Positions 38,405 through 47,966 of a stretch of 64,000 nucleotides of DNA are shown one piece after another. The DNA comes from Solibacillus sp. FSL R5-0449 (GTDB lineage: Bacteria; Bacillota; Bacilli; Bacillales_A; Planococcaceae). The stretch covers positions 3,472,001 to 3,536,000 of the forward strand of contig NZ_CP150239.1 in the NCBI RefSeq assembly GCF_037975215.1, read 5' to 3'. Positions within the stretch are counted from its first letter, which is position 1. Each line of letters opens with the position of its first letter. The position numbers and the translations under genes were made by a program. The notes below the pieces were generated by a model. The model saw nothing but the letters and a program-made list of their open reading frames with translations, did no database searches and had not been told where the DNA came from.

Positions 38405-38747
38405 TCCACTTCCACACCTTTCGTTTTTAAATACAACATATCCTTACCCGGTTTTTTCTTTTTTCAAAAGTATTTAATGTTAATTAATTGTTAATTTCCA
38501 TACTAAGTAGCAAGAAATTATTCAGTTCAGGCCGATTTCTTTGCCAAAAAAGGGGATCGAAAGCTGTGGCTATGAAATTGAAACTGTAGGAATTCGTGCC
38601 TCTAATACTATTTTTATATACTGTTTTTCCTGTAATAAAGCCTGGAATCTAAACATTGTAAGTGTTGGTAACAGAACGGTTGCTTATGTTTTGTTTTATA
38701 AATGAGGGGTATCAACTTACAAGTATTCGTTGGGAGGGGATAGCAAT

Positions 38748-39335
38748 ATGTTTGGCATATCCGATCTCTTTTCATTAGTCATTTCTGCATTTATTATTTT
38801 GCCTGCTGTCGTATTTCTTAGGGAGCTAGGATATGCAATTGTCAGCCGGCTGTTTGGCGTAATTCAACCAAGGGTAACGATTGGTTCCGGGCGCAGAATT
38901 TTTAAGTTTGGTATGTTCGATATCCGCAGATACTATCATTTTTATAGCTGGTTTTCGTATGACAAATTAAAGCATGAAAATAAATTTGCCTTTATTAGTA
39001 TTTATTCCGCGCCAATATTAATCAATCTAGTATTCGGTCTTACAATTAATTCTCTGATTGCCAACGGAATCATTGAAGATTATAAAACATTTTGGGATCG
39101 GTTTGTCTTTTATGCATTTTATTATGTTTTATTCGATGCCGTCCCGATGACCACGTTTAGCGGAAAACCAAATAACGGCATGATAATTTATAAAATGATT
39201 CGCTACGGCCAGCGGATTGATGCATCAAAAGAACATTTCCTCCCATCTACAACCGAGGTGGAGACTGAATATCAGGAATACATGAAAGAGATTGAAGAAA
39301 CAGAAGAGAAAATAAAAAAGAAAAATCATGACTGA
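38748..39335 (+). CDS. membrane protein resembling a site-2-protease (M50) with a degenerate zinc site
   Basis: A protein of 195 residues with about three or four hydrophobic segments and a charged Glu/Lys-rich C-terminus. Segment VVFLRELGYAIVSRLFGV lines up with the M50 helix around HExxH, but both histidines are replaced (RELGY). The second motif (FDAVPMTTFSGKPNNG) resembles the NxxPxxxxDG region without the Asp. This looks like a catalytically dead relative; the function is unknown. ATG 38748 has GGGAGGGG about 8 bases upstream. Confidence 0.6.
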   Translation: MFGISDLFSLVISAFIILPAVVFLRELGYAIVSRLFGVIQPRVTIGSGRRIFKFGMFDIRRYYHFYSWFSYDKLKHENKFAFISIYSAPILINLVFGLTINSLIANGIIEDYKTFWDRFVFYAFYYVLFDAVPMTTFSGKPNNGMIIYKMIRYGQRIDASKEHFLPSTTEVETEYQEYMKEIEETEEKIKKKNHD

Positions 39336-39373
39336 TCCAGTAGCTATTAAACATTAATAAAAACCATTCAAAT

Positions 39374-39404
39374 AAAAAGAACCAAGGTCAAAGCCTTAGT
39401 TCTT
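39374..39404 (-). terminator. terminator of the 74-residue protein gene
   Basis: AAGAACTAAGG pairs with CCTTGGTTCTT (one T-G pair) on the minus strand and is followed by T's. It may also serve the convergent plus-strand gene. Confidence 0.7.
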
Positions 39405-39437
39405 ACCTCAATGTAATGAATAGATATCAAATATAAA

Positions 39438-39662
39438 TTAGTTCCAGGCAGTTCGTTCACTTTCAGGCTCGTTCATGCCTGTTTTACTACGTTTAGAAGG
39501 AACGTTGTTTTCTTTTGCCGGAGCTGCATTAAAAATAAAATCAAGTTCTGATAAATACTCTTCTTGCTGTGAGATTTTACGACTTTGATTTACTTCTAGC
39601 TTATTCGCACTTTGCTTGCCTCTTGCTTTTGCATTGTTGCGTTTAAAATCCATATTTGACAT
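39438..39662 (-). CDS. small charged hydrophilic protein, unknown function
   Basis: A 74-residue product rich in Lys, Asn, Gln and Ser (NNAKARGKQSANKLEVNQ) without hydrophobic segments. The composition recalls small spore or stress proteins of Bacillales, but no family is recognised. ATG 39662 is chosen because GGGGG lies 6 bases upstream; another ATG two codons earlier abuts it. It has its own terminator. Confidence 0.6.
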   Translation of the reverse strand: MSNMDFKRNNAKARGKQSANKLEVNQSRKISQQEEYLSELDFIFNAAPAKENNVPSKRSKTGMNEPESERTAWN

Positions 39663-40012
39663 AGCCATCCCCCATTGAATTTATTGAAAAGTATAAAAGC
39701 CTTTTCAGCTTTAAACTTTTCATTAAAAAGTTTAACCATTCTTAACTCCTTTTATTAAAGAAATATACAATCTCCTTTCCCCTATTAGTGAATTAGGGGT
39801 CCTTCAATTCTCCTCCTCTCATAAGATAGTTCTACTATTTCACAAAATTTGTAGGAAGATAGTTTTAACCTACCTCTACCAAACCAATACTTTTTATCAA
39901 TCTTTTGGAAAAAGTAGAAGTTTCGATATTCGGATAATTTCCATTGTGATAAATTGGTAATACCGCATTAAACAGAATAGTGCGAAAATTTAATACAAAG
40001 GGGAAATGTGAA

Positions 40013-43000
40013 TTGAAGAAGTTTAATTTTACGAGATTTTTCAGTAGTATTTTAGCTTTCGTCATGGTGCTCTCTTTATCGGTACCATTCTCGAATGCAA
40101 GCGCTGAAGAATCAAAACCATTCAAACAGGATGGACAAAGTGAAAGCATCATTCAGCTAAAGGCGGCAATCGCTGAACAACTTAGCTTGTCTAAAGATGG
40201 CCCAGTCCTTCATGAAAGCCTGCAAAATATTTCAGGTAATCAAGAGGTTGCAGTCATCGTTCATTTATCCGAAAAACCGGTGGCATTAGAACAAGGAATC
40301 AGCCAAGTTAAAGGCAAAAAATTCTCGAATGCCCGTGCAAATGAAGTACGTTCAAATGTAAAAGCACAACAGGCAAAAGTTAAAAAAGAATTAACTGCCA
40401 AACAAGTGCAAATGACACAAGGATACACATTTGATACGGTACTAAACGGATTTGCTGCAACAATTAAAGCAAATGATATTCCAAAACTGCTTTCAGTAGA
40501 GGGAATCACTTTAATTGAACCGGATGCAACAGTATACGCATCAGAAGAGGTTACAAAAAAACCAATAAAATCAAAAAACCCATCAGAACTTATTAAAGAT
40601 GTGCCTGTGGAAGCACAAATGAATACAAGTATTTCTTTCCTTGGTATCGAAAAACTTTGGAATGAAGGCATTGAAGGACAAGGAGTAAAAGTGGCAGTGC
40701 TTGATACAGGTATCGATGCTGATCACCCTGAATTTGCCGGCATTTATAAAGGCGGAAAAAACTTTATTCCTAACTCTTCAACATACTCTAAACCACGTGC
40801 AGATGACGATGCATCGGAAACATTACCTTCAGAGCGTCCAGCAGGAACACCTGAATTTAATGCTAACGGAAGCTCGTTCTATACATCTCACGGTACGCAT
40901 GTTGCCGGAACAATTGCGGCAATTGGTGCTAACGAATTCGGCATTAAAGGGATTGCACCAAAAGTAGACCTTTATGCTTACCGTGTTCTTGGAGCATACG
41001 GCAGCGGTGCAACATCAGGTATTGTTAAAGCAATTGAAACAGCTGTTCAAGAAGAAATGGACGTTATTAACCTTTCACTTGGCGGTGGCGCAAATACAGA
41101 AACAGATGCAGGATCATTTGCAATCAATAACGCCATGATGGCTGGAACAATCGGTGTTGTTGCAACAGGTAACTCTGGTCCAAACCGTGGAACAATGGGC
41201 ACACCTGCAACTGCTCGTTTAGGGATTGCAGTCGGTAATACAACAAACCCCGAAACAATGTATAACGGTGAAGTTAACGTTACAGCAGGCGACTACAACT
41301 TAACTAAACAGCTTCCTTTAATGGGAACAACTTTTGGTAAAAACTTATCAACACAGCTTCAAGGTGAATTTGATTTAGTTGCGATTCCTGGAAACGGCGA
41401 AGTAAAAGATTTTGAAGGAATTGATGTTGAAGGTAAAGTAGCGTTAATTTCCCGTGGTAATATCGCATTTGTCGATAAAATTGCAAATGCTAAAGCAAAC
41501 GGGGCGGTAGCTACAATTATTCATAACTTTGCAGGCGGAACGAATGCACCTAACATTTCAGGCACATTCCTTGGTGATTCTTTTGAGTTCCTGCCAACAT
41601 TTGATATGTCAGTAACAGACGGCGAGGCAATTCGCGTGGCATTAGAAGGGGCTACAGGAAAAGTAAGCTTCGGCAAGTTTGCTTCAACTACGACAACTGG
41701 AGATGATGTAAACTCTTCAAGTTCACGTGGTCCTTCTACACCGAATTTCGATATTAAACCAGACGTAACAGCGCCTGGAACAAACATTATGTCAACGATT
41801 CCTATGTATAAATCGGACTTCCCTGATGCGGTTTATACTGAAGCATATGATCGTAAAACGGGAACATCTATGGCAACACCACATATTGCTGGTATCGCGG
41901 CATTAGTAAAACAGGCAAATCCGGATTGGAATGCATTCGATGTAAAAGTGGCACTTTCGAATACTGCAAAAGTATTGGATACTACAAAATATGATGTATT
42001 CTCTCAAGGTGCTGGACGCGTCAATGCTTATGCGGCGGCTCATCCGGAAATTCTTGCATATGCACTTGATACGGCAGTTTTAGACAGCAATGGTGCAATT
42101 GTAGAAAACAAAAAAGGGACAGTTACTTTTGGTCCTCAATCATTAAAGGACGGAAATATTTCTGTAACAAAACAAGTACTAGTAAAAGACATTAAAGGAA
42201 ACGGCGGTAACTACAACGTATCCGTAGATGTGACTAAAACATTTGGCGATGCAGCTATTACAGTGGATCAGCCATCATTTACTTTAGCTGGTGAGCAGCT
42301 TTTAAACATTACATTAACGGCTTCACAAGCTGTTGCACCAAACGGTTCTGAGATTTTAGGTTTCATCAACATTAACGGTGGATCTACGGAAGCTTCATTG
42401 CCATTCGCAGCCGATTTCAGCAGCGCGGCAGCATCAACGGAAATTAAAGATTTAAAAATCACAGAAACTGATTTGTCATTTAACGGTGACGGTATTAAGG
42501 ATTCTGCTGTACTTTCATTCACATTAACGGGTGATGTTGGAACGAACTATATCGAGCTTTGGGATATTATGAATCCTGAAGGCGGAGAATATGGAGATGG
42601 CTACATCGGTTATCTGCATGCTGGCGCTTCATTAGGAAAAGGATCTTACACGCTGAATGTCGGTGGACAATATAAACCATGGAGCGATGAACCGGCAACT
42701 ACGATTCCGGATGGATTATATACAATCGACTTTACTGGTATGGCAGCTACAGGAGTAGTTTCAGATTATGTAGGACCGATTGTTGTAAAAACGACAAAAC
42801 CAGAAATTACAGGTTCAGAAACTGAAGGTGTTGTTTCAGGACAAGTAACAGATAAGTATATCGACTACAATGAAGAACTGTTTTTATACGGTTTAGACTA
42901 TGATTTAAATGACAAACTAAAAGCTTCATATGTTGCGACTGTAAACGGCGAAGTACAAGCACCAGTTGCATTCAACTTAAATCAGGACGGCAGCTTCACA

Positions 43001-43858
43001 TTCCCGGTAACAGCAGAAACAAATGCTGTAACAGTAGTTATTACAGATGCTGCTGGTAATGTTGGCGAAGCGATTATCTTTGAAAATGAAGTAGTAGAAC
43101 CTGTTGTAACACTTTCTGTAAATCCGACTGAGCTAGACCTGACAGCTGGAGAAACTGCACAGCTTGCGGTAACAGAAACAACAACACCTGCTGAAGGTGA
43201 TGCAACAGAAGAAGACGTAACTTCAAAAGCTACGTATAGTGTGGCAGATGAAAATATCGCAACAGTTGTAAATGGTTTAGTAACTGCAGTAGCAGAAGGC
43301 ACAACGACAATTACTGTTTCACATGGCGAAAATGAAGCAACAGTAACGGTTACTGTTAAAGCACCTGTAGTGGAAGAACCAGTTGTAACTCTGGAAATCG
43401 ACCAAGCTCAAGTTGAGACAAGAGTTGGTAAAGAAGTTTCTGTTAAAATTACTGAAGTAACAACATTAAACGGTGAAACAACAGAAAAAGATGTTACAAA
43501 CCTTGCAATTTACCAAGTTGAAAACGATAAGATTGCTACTGTAAATGCAGGTACTGTAAAAGGTAAAGGCCCAGGTACTACCTCTGTTACAGTAACATAT
43601 GGTGAGCATACCCTTACATTTGATGTCAACGTTGTAAAGCCTGGCAATGGCAATGGCAATGGTAATGGTAATGGCAATGGCAATGGCAATGGCAATGGCA
43701 ATGGCAACGGCAACGGCAACGGCAATGGCAACGGCAACGGCAATGGCAATGGCAATGGCAACGGCAATGGCAATGGCAACGGCAATGGCAATGGCAATGG
43801 CAACGGCAATGGTAAAGGACCTAAAAATAACAATGACGTTACAGAATATGAAATTTAA
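40013..43858 (+). CDS. secreted Vpr-like subtilisin-family serine protease with BIG2 domains and Gly-Asn repeat tail
   Basis: A 1281-residue exported protease. In order it has a signal peptide ([17 protein letters not shown], ending near NASA), an I9 propeptide (~75-175), and an S8 catalytic domain with Asp231 ([14 protein letters not shown]), His293 ([11 protein letters not shown]) and Ser619 ([11 protein letters not shown]). A PA domain is inserted at ~450-560. Fn3-like and accessory domains follow, then two BIG2 domains and a (Gly-Asn)28 tract before a short polar end. No LPxTG or SLH anchor is seen. The start is TTG 40013, 9 bases after AAAGGGG; the frame extends upstream to a GTG without a site. 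It degrades extracellular protein. Bases 39669-40012 contain only its promoter region. Confidence 0.94.
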   Translation: MKKFNFTRFFSSILAFVMVLSLSVPFSNASAEESKPFKQDGQSESIIQLKAAIAEQLSLSKDGPVLHESLQNISGNQEVAVIVHLSEKPVALEQGISQVKGKKFSNARANEVRSNVKAQQAKVKKELTAKQVQMTQGYTFDTVLNGFAATIKANDIPKLLSVEGITLIEPDATVYASEEVTKKPIKSKNPSELIKDVPVEAQMNTSISFLGIEKLWNEGIEGQGVKVAVLDTGIDADHPEFAGIYKGGKNFIPNSSTYSKPRADDDASETLPSERPAGTPEFNANGSSFYTSHGTHVAGTIAAIGANEFGIKGIAPKVDLYAYRVLGAYGSGATSGIVKAIETAVQEEMDVINLSLGGGANTETDAGSFAINNAMMAGTIGVVATGNSGPNRGTMGTPATARLGIAVGNTTNPETMYNGEVNVTAGDYNLTKQLPLMGTTFGKNLSTQLQGEFDLVAIPGNGEVKDFEGIDVEGKVALISRGNIAFVDKIANAKANGAVATIIHNFAGGTNAPNISGTFLGDSFEFLPTFDMSVTDGEAIRVALEGATGKVSFGKFASTTTTGDDVNSSSSRGPSTPNFDIKPDVTAPGTNIMSTIPMYKSDFPDAVYTEAYDRKTGTSMATPHIAGIAALVKQANPDWNAFDVKVALSNTAKVLDTTKYDVFSQGAGRVNAYAAAHPEILAYALDTAVLDSNGAIVENKKGTVTFGPQSLKDGNISVTKQVLVKDIKGNGGNYNVSVDVTKTFGDAAITVDQPSFTLAGEQLLNITLTASQAVAPNGSEILGFININGGSTEASLPFAADFSSAAASTEIKDLKITETDLSFNGDGIKDSAVLSFTLTGDVGTNYIELWDIMNPEGGEYGDGYIGYLHAGASLGKGSYTLNVGGQYKPWSDEPATTIPDGLYTIDFTGMAATGVVSDYVGPIVVKTTKPEITGSETEGVVSGQVTDKYIDYNEELFLYGLDYDLNDKLKASYVATVNGEVQAPVAFNLNQDGSFTFPVTAETNAVTVVITDAAGNVGEAIIFENEVVEPVVTLSVNPTELDLTAGETAQLAVTETTTPAEGDATEEDVTSKATYSVADENIATVVNGLVTAVAEGTTTITVSHGENEATVTVTVKAPVVEEPVVTLEIDQAQVETRVGKEVSVKITEVTTLNGETTEKDVTNLAIYQVENDKIATVNAGTVKGKGPGTTSVTVTYGEHTLTFDVNVVKPGNGNGNGNGNGNGNGNGNGNGNGNGNGNGNGNGNGNGNGNGNGNGNGNGNGNGNGNGKGPKNNNDVTEYEI
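43643..43810 (+). repeat. 28 tandem copies of a 6-bp unit coding Gly-Asn
   Basis: Twenty-eight consecutive GGYAAY hexamers (168 bases) in frame within the protease gene, varying only in third positions. The near-identical repeats should be prone to slippage. Confidence 0.97.
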
Positions 43859-43878
43859 TTAATATTTTAGCTAGTATT

Positions 43879-43928
43879 GCTAAGTTTAAGACTTCATCCC
43901 TCGATGGAGCTTAAACTTAGCTTTTTTT
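43879..43928 (+). terminator. terminator of the subtilase gene
   Basis: GCTAAGTTTAAG pairs exactly with CTTAAACTTAGC. The stem extends further inward with one bulge and is followed by seven T. Confidence 0.9.
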
Positions 43929-43935
43929 ATCCTTA

Positions 43936-43969
43936 AGAAAAAGGATGCCTTTAAATTAAAGCACCCTTT
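43936..43969 (-). terminator. terminator of the OFA transporter gene
   Basis: On the minus strand AAAGGGTGC pairs with GCATCCTTT (one G-T pair) and five T follow. It sits immediately past the stop at 43977. Confidence 0.65.
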
Positions 43970-43976
43970 CGAAATT

Positions 43977-45245
43977 TTATCCGATTACTATTTCTTTTTT
44001 CTTACTAAACTCTTCATTCTCCAAGTTCACTTTTTCAGGCTTCACAACAAATATACTAATTAAAGTCGCAACCGCGAACAAAGCGGCAATTACGTATAAT
44101 ACCATGTCGTATGATTGTGTTTTTTCAAGAATAATTGCGCTTAGCTGATTGCCCGTCAATCCTGCAAATGCCCATGCAGATAAAGCTAAACCATGTACAG
44201 TTGAAATACTGTCGATACCAAATCGGTCTGATAATAGCGGCGGTAAAGATGAGAACCCTCCACCGTAACCTGCATTCACAATACAAAGTAAAGCAATGAT
44301 CAGAAAGGCCATAGAGTTATTTATTCCATCAAATACAACCGTACATAAAATAATGCTAATAGAAGAAATAAAAATTATTTTATAAATAGAGTTACGATCT
44401 GTTAAACGATCTCCCCATGCAGAAAATGCAATTCTTCCACCAGCATTGAAAATGGCAGTAAGCGAACTAACTAACCCAATCGCTCCAAAACCAATGAATG
44501 CTAAAATACCTTTTTCCTGTGAGATTAACGCTAAACCACATGTAATATTGATATAGAACATTAACCAAATACCGATAAACGTTTTATTCGTCAATACTCT
44601 TCTATAACTAAAGCTATGCATTTCAATATTTTCTTCTTCATATCCAGCCGGTTTCTTTAAAATTAAGTGTCCGATAACCATCATGACTAAATAGATTGCT
44701 GCTAAAATGTAAAACATTGTATAGATATTCGTAGGGTCTACTAACACCCCTTCACTATTTCGATTACCGAGTAGCTTTTCCATTAATGGACTTGCAATCA
44801 CTTTTGCCAAACCAAAGCCGGCAACAGCAAGACCAGTTGCCAATCCCTTTTGTTCTTTAAACCAGAGCATCAGTGTTTTTACAGGTGTTAAATAGCCAAT
44901 TCCAAGTCCAATCCCCATCACAACTCCGTAAGAAATATAAATACCGATCAATGATTTTTGATAAATAAAGAAACCTGTTGCTGCCATCCCTGCAACAAAA
45001 AATATTGCCGCTAACAAAGAAGACTTATGAATATCCTTTTCGACAAACTTTCCGCCAAATGCCGCAGACATACCAAGAACAAAAATCGCTATACTGAACG
45101 CCCATTCCACTTCACTGACTGGTTTGCCGATATAAGAGGCAATATCCCCCTTAAACAACGACCAGCAATAAACCGTACCAATACTACAATGAATCAATAA
45201 AGCTGGAATGACCGCACGCACCCATTTGTTATCAAACTTTCCCAC
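43977..45245 (-). CDS. MFS transporter, oxalate/formate antiporter (OFA) family
   Basis: A permease of 422 residues with 12 predicted membrane segments. The N-terminal IHCSIGTVYCWSLFKGDI and GIGLGIGYLTPVKTLMLWF are typical of the OFA branch of MFS, which includes oxalate/formate, lactate and pyruvate carriers. The exact substrate is unknown. GTG 45245 is preferred: GAGGAG lies 7 bases upstream and overlaps the alternative ATG at 45260. Bases 45246-45565 hold no gene, only promoter and terminator sequence. Confidence 0.88.
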   Translation of the reverse strand: MGKFDNKWVRAVIPALLIHCSIGTVYCWSLFKGDIASYIGKPVSEVEWAFSIAIFVLGMSAAFGGKFVEKDIHKSSLLAAIFFVAGMAATGFFIYQKSLIGIYISYGVVMGIGLGIGYLTPVKTLMLWFKEQKGLATGLAVAGFGLAKVIASPLMEKLLGNRNSEGVLVDPTNIYTMFYILAAIYLVMMVIGHLILKKPAGYEEENIEMHSFSYRRVLTNKTFIGIWLMFYINITCGLALISQEKGILAFIGFGAIGLVSSLTAIFNAGGRIAFSAWGDRLTDRNSIYKIIFISSISIILCTVVFDGINNSMAFLIIALLCIVNAGYGGGFSSLPPLLSDRFGIDSISTVHGLALSAWAFAGLTGNQLSAIILEKTQSYDMVLYVIAALFAVATLISIFVVKPEKVNLENEEFSKKKEIVIG

Positions 45246-45484
45246 TTCAAAACTCCTCATTATTCATTCAATCCAAAACACGAACTTTATACCAATATTT
45301 TATAATATAGTTCGTATATTACCAAAATTATTAATAATAAAAAGTAATTTACGGATTAAATATTTTATTTTTACGAACATTAACAAAGTGATTATATAAT
45401 AACATTCGTGATAAATGAATAGTGATTTTTATAATTCTAGAAATGCTTCGCAACCTTTTCGGACTATTCTGTATTTCATTACAT

Positions 45485-45519
45485 AAAAAAACAGCCTAAT
45501 CATAGTAATTAGACTGTTT
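45485..45519 (-). terminator. terminator of the DUF4230 gene
   Basis: AAACAGTCTAAT pairs with ATTAGGCTGTTT on the minus strand (one T-G pair) and runs into seven T. Confidence 0.8.
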
Positions 45520-45565
45520 GAAGCAGAAAATTTTATCCTTCTATTACAACATATTAAACTAAAAT

Positions 45566-46309
45566 TTATTTAAATATTATCTTCACCGTATAGCCAAGAT
45601 TCCGGAAAAAACCTGCGAGAACTTTCTCGGCACTTTTTTCTGCTGACTCCAACAAACCTACTTCCATAGCTTCATCTTTGATTTTCTTCTGCGCTTCCGT
45701 TGCCAGGTCAAATCCCTCATCCCATTTCACTTCCCCACGAAACAGCCCTTCATCCGAAAAAGTTTTGACATCTTCCATCTGAATCGCAGGTTCCTGTATA
45801 AATGTTGCATGAGGCAGGGCAATCTCTATCTCTTTGGTATCTTCATTCACTTTAATATCATCTGATGTAACTTCTTTCAGATTAACGCCTGCAATGACTG
45901 TCGCAGGAACTATCAATAATAACTCTCTTTTTGTACCTGGTAAATTAACCGAAATATCGTTCCCAAACAGTTTATTATCCTCTTGCTCAATGATTACTTT
46001 CATATGAGCTTCAGCGGTTGCGAGCATTGCTAATTCCTGAACCTGTTCCACAAATACTGTACTTTCTTTTTTAAAAGTAGTACCGAAAAATAACCAAGTA
46101 CCCCCGAATGTGAAAAGAATAAGGAGCAATGCAATTAATAAAATTTTAAATCCCCAAAACTTAAATATAACTTTAAATATTGCTCCGGAAATATTGGAGT
46201 TTCCACTGCGTTGTCCTATAACCGCAGTGGCAGCACTTTCTTGCTCACTCTTTTTCAATTCCTGCAGTATTTTTTCAATTTGTGTTAATGCTTCATCTTT
46301 TTTACTCAA
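45566..46309 (-). CDS. DUF4230 family membrane-anchored protein
   Basis: A 247-residue protein. It has a charged N-terminal helix (~1-25), one membrane segment at ~55-75 (FWGFKILLIALLLILFTFGG) and an extracytoplasmic domain of the DUF4230 family (segments TVFVEQVQELAMLATAEAH and LPGTKRELLLIVPATVIAG). The role is unknown. The start is TTG with GGAGGAG 5 bases upstream. Confidence 0.8.
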   Translation of the reverse strand: MSKKDEALTQIEKILQELKKSEQESAATAVIGQRSGNSNISGAIFKVIFKFWGFKILLIALLLILFTFGGTWLFFGTTFKKESTVFVEQVQELAMLATAEAHMKVIIEQEDNKLFGNDISVNLPGTKRELLLIVPATVIAGVNLKEVTSDDIKVNEDTKEIEIALPHATFIQEPAIQMEDVKTFSDEGLFRGEVKWDEGFDLATEAQKKIKDEAMEVGLLESAEKSAEKVLAGFFRNLGYTVKIIFK

Positions 46310-46530
46310 GGCGTCTCCTCCTCCCTTATTGTATTGAGGAAAGTTATAATTTCCATATTTATACTAGAATATCATATCAAATTATCTACTTTTGTTAGAT
46401 TATAAAAGGTGATTACAACATATATCGGCCGATGTGTAATCCTTTTCATATTTTTCAAATCTTGTTAATAGCAATTTTCATCAAATACATTTAAACTATC
46501 GAATGGAATTATTTTAAGAGAGGTTACAAA

Positions 46531-47184
46531 ATGAAAAAACAATCGTTGTTTATACGAGGGGCTCTATTTGCAACAATTATAATAGGTTTGTTCCTTGCAC
46601 TTTTCAAAAGCGGTATCTCTGTTTCGGACCTGTCACCCCAGCTTATTTTGGAGCTTGCCCATAACAATCTAACTATCGTTATTTTAATAATGCTATTATT
46701 AATGTTCCTACAGAACTTATTTACATTTATCCCGTTAATTTTAGTCATTACGATTAATATTGCATTGTTTGGATTTTGGCGCGGTTATTTATTTAGTACA
46801 TTCAGCAGTGTTATTGGAAGTACATCCATTTTCCTTTCGATTCGCTATTTTTTCGCAAATTTATTCACTTCTGAGAAACTACAAAAATATGAGCAGCAAA
46901 TTAATAAAAATGGATTCCTATTTGTTCTGTCAGGGCGTATTTTGCCATTCCTTCCTACGAATTTAATAAACATCGTATCCGGTTTAAGCAAAATGAAAAT
47001 ATCGTATTTTATTTCAGCTACTACAATTGGCAACATGATTTATGGACTAGTATTAGCCTCTATTTCTTATGGAATTGTCTCTGTCTCACAGCAATATAGA
47101 CAACTTTTTTATGTGCTTATTGCAATTGCAGCCATTATCGTTGCAGTCCGATTCATTAAAAAGCAACGTACAAGCAGTATTTAA
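46531..47184 (+). CDS. TVP38/TMEM64 (VTT domain) membrane protein
   Basis: A 217-residue membrane protein with about five hydrophobic segments and the VTT core: GSTSIFLSIRYFFANLF and, later, FVLSGRILPFLPTNLINIVSG, whose arginine and prolines are characteristic of TVP38/DedA-related proteins. Relatives act in lipid scrambling or transport; the function here is not known. AGAGGT precedes the ATG by 6 bases. Confidence 0.88.
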   Translation: MKKQSLFIRGALFATIIIGLFLALFKSGISVSDLSPQLILELAHNNLTIVILIMLLLMFLQNLFTFIPLILVITINIALFGFWRGYLFSTFSSVIGSTSIFLSIRYFFANLFTSEKLQKYEQQINKNGFLFVLSGRILPFLPTNLINIVSGLSKMKISYFISATTIGNMIYGLVLASISYGIVSVSQQYRQLFYVLIAIAAIIVAVRFIKKQRTSSI

Positions 47185-47186
47185 AA

Positions 47187-47212
47187 AAAGAAGGTATCGC
47201 ACCTTCTTTTTT
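47187..47212. terminator. bidirectional terminator between TVP38 and TetR genes
   Basis: A short perfect stem (AAAGAAGGT/ACCTTCTTT) with a 5-nt loop and A/T tracts on both sides, between convergent genes. Confidence 0.85.
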
Positions 47213-47245
47213 ATTTTGTTCTATTAGCTATATATCAACTGTACC

Positions 47246-47836
47246 TTAAGTACTCTTCCTTTTAATAAAGGAGATAATATTAATATATAAAGCAGTCATC
47301 TCTTCAGGGGTTTTGTCTAAATCATTTTGAACCCATTGTTCAATTAATCCTAGGAAAGCAGATGTGATAAATGCTAAAAAGTATTCCATCGGCACATTTA
47401 AGTTTGCGATGAAGCTTTCATTCCCCTCCAGGTTTACTCGTACTTTTTCTGAAAATGCTGCTCTAAATCGAAGGTGGAAGCCCGCTCTTCCATGTTCGCT
47501 TAAAAAGATTTTCAAAAGTGGTGCCTGCATTTTTATCGAATTAAATAACGAGGAAGCTAATTGTTCCTGTCCTTTTTCAAACGTATGTGTAGATGAATAG
47601 TTCGATTGCAATTCATCAATATGATCCCCTAGCTCTTCAAATAGTTGTATTTCAATCTGATCCAACAAATCAAATTTATCGATAAAGTGTAAATAAAACG
47701 TCCCACGATTAATCTTGGCTGTTTTCGCAATATCCCCCACTGTAATCGAATCAAAAGTTTTCTTCTCCAGCATCTCCATAAATGATTTTTGAATAAGCTC
47801 TTTTGTTCGTCGATTTTTTTCCGTATAAACGCTCAA
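47246..47836 (-). CDS. TetR/AcrR family transcriptional regulator
   Basis: A regulator of 196 residues. The N-terminal helix-turn-helix reads ITVGDIAKTAKINRGTFYLHF (typical TetR recognition helix), and the C-terminal part is a variable ligand domain. It is divergent from the YhgE-like permease gene, a layout that usually means it represses that gene and itself. TTG 47836 has AGAGGGTG 5 bases upstream and is preferred over a TTG seven codons earlier. Confidence 0.9.
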   Translation of the reverse strand: MSVYTEKNRRTKELIQKSFMEMLEKKTFDSITVGDIAKTAKINRGTFYLHFIDKFDLLDQIEIQLFEELGDHIDELQSNYSSTHTFEKGQEQLASSLFNSIKMQAPLLKIFLSEHGRAGFHLRFRAAFSEKVRVNLEGNESFIANLNVPMEYFLAFITSAFLGLIEQWVQNDLDKTPEEMTALYINIISFIKRKST

Positions 47837-47931
47837 AAAAACACCCTCTTTCCTCAAAATTGAACAATCTGTTTATTTTGTTGATTGCTTTGATTTCCCC
47901 TTAAATTATAAAATAAATGAGTAATAATAAA

Positions 47932-47941
47932 CAACATGTTG
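47932..47941. promoter_or_regulatory. candidate TetR-family operator
   Basis: CAACATGTTG is a perfect 10-bp palindrome in the shared intergenic region of the divergent regulator and permease genes, 25 bases before the permease start. Confidence 0.35.
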
Positions 47942-47966
47942 AAATTTGAGAAAGGATGAAATTCAA

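Noticed and set aside
38530-38700. Possible riboswitch upstream of the M50-like gene
   Set aside because: A GA-rich segment looked structured, but no known riboswitch core could be matched.
43643-43810. CRISPR-like array
   Set aside because: The repeats are 6-bp coding units without spacers.
43510-43833. Antisense frame made of Pro-Leu repeats
   Set aside because: It is the mirror of the Gly-Asn repeat in the protease gene.
45208-45399. Plus-strand frame upstream of the OFA transporter
   Set aside because: Lies over the transporter start and AT-rich intergenic DNA, without a ribosome site.
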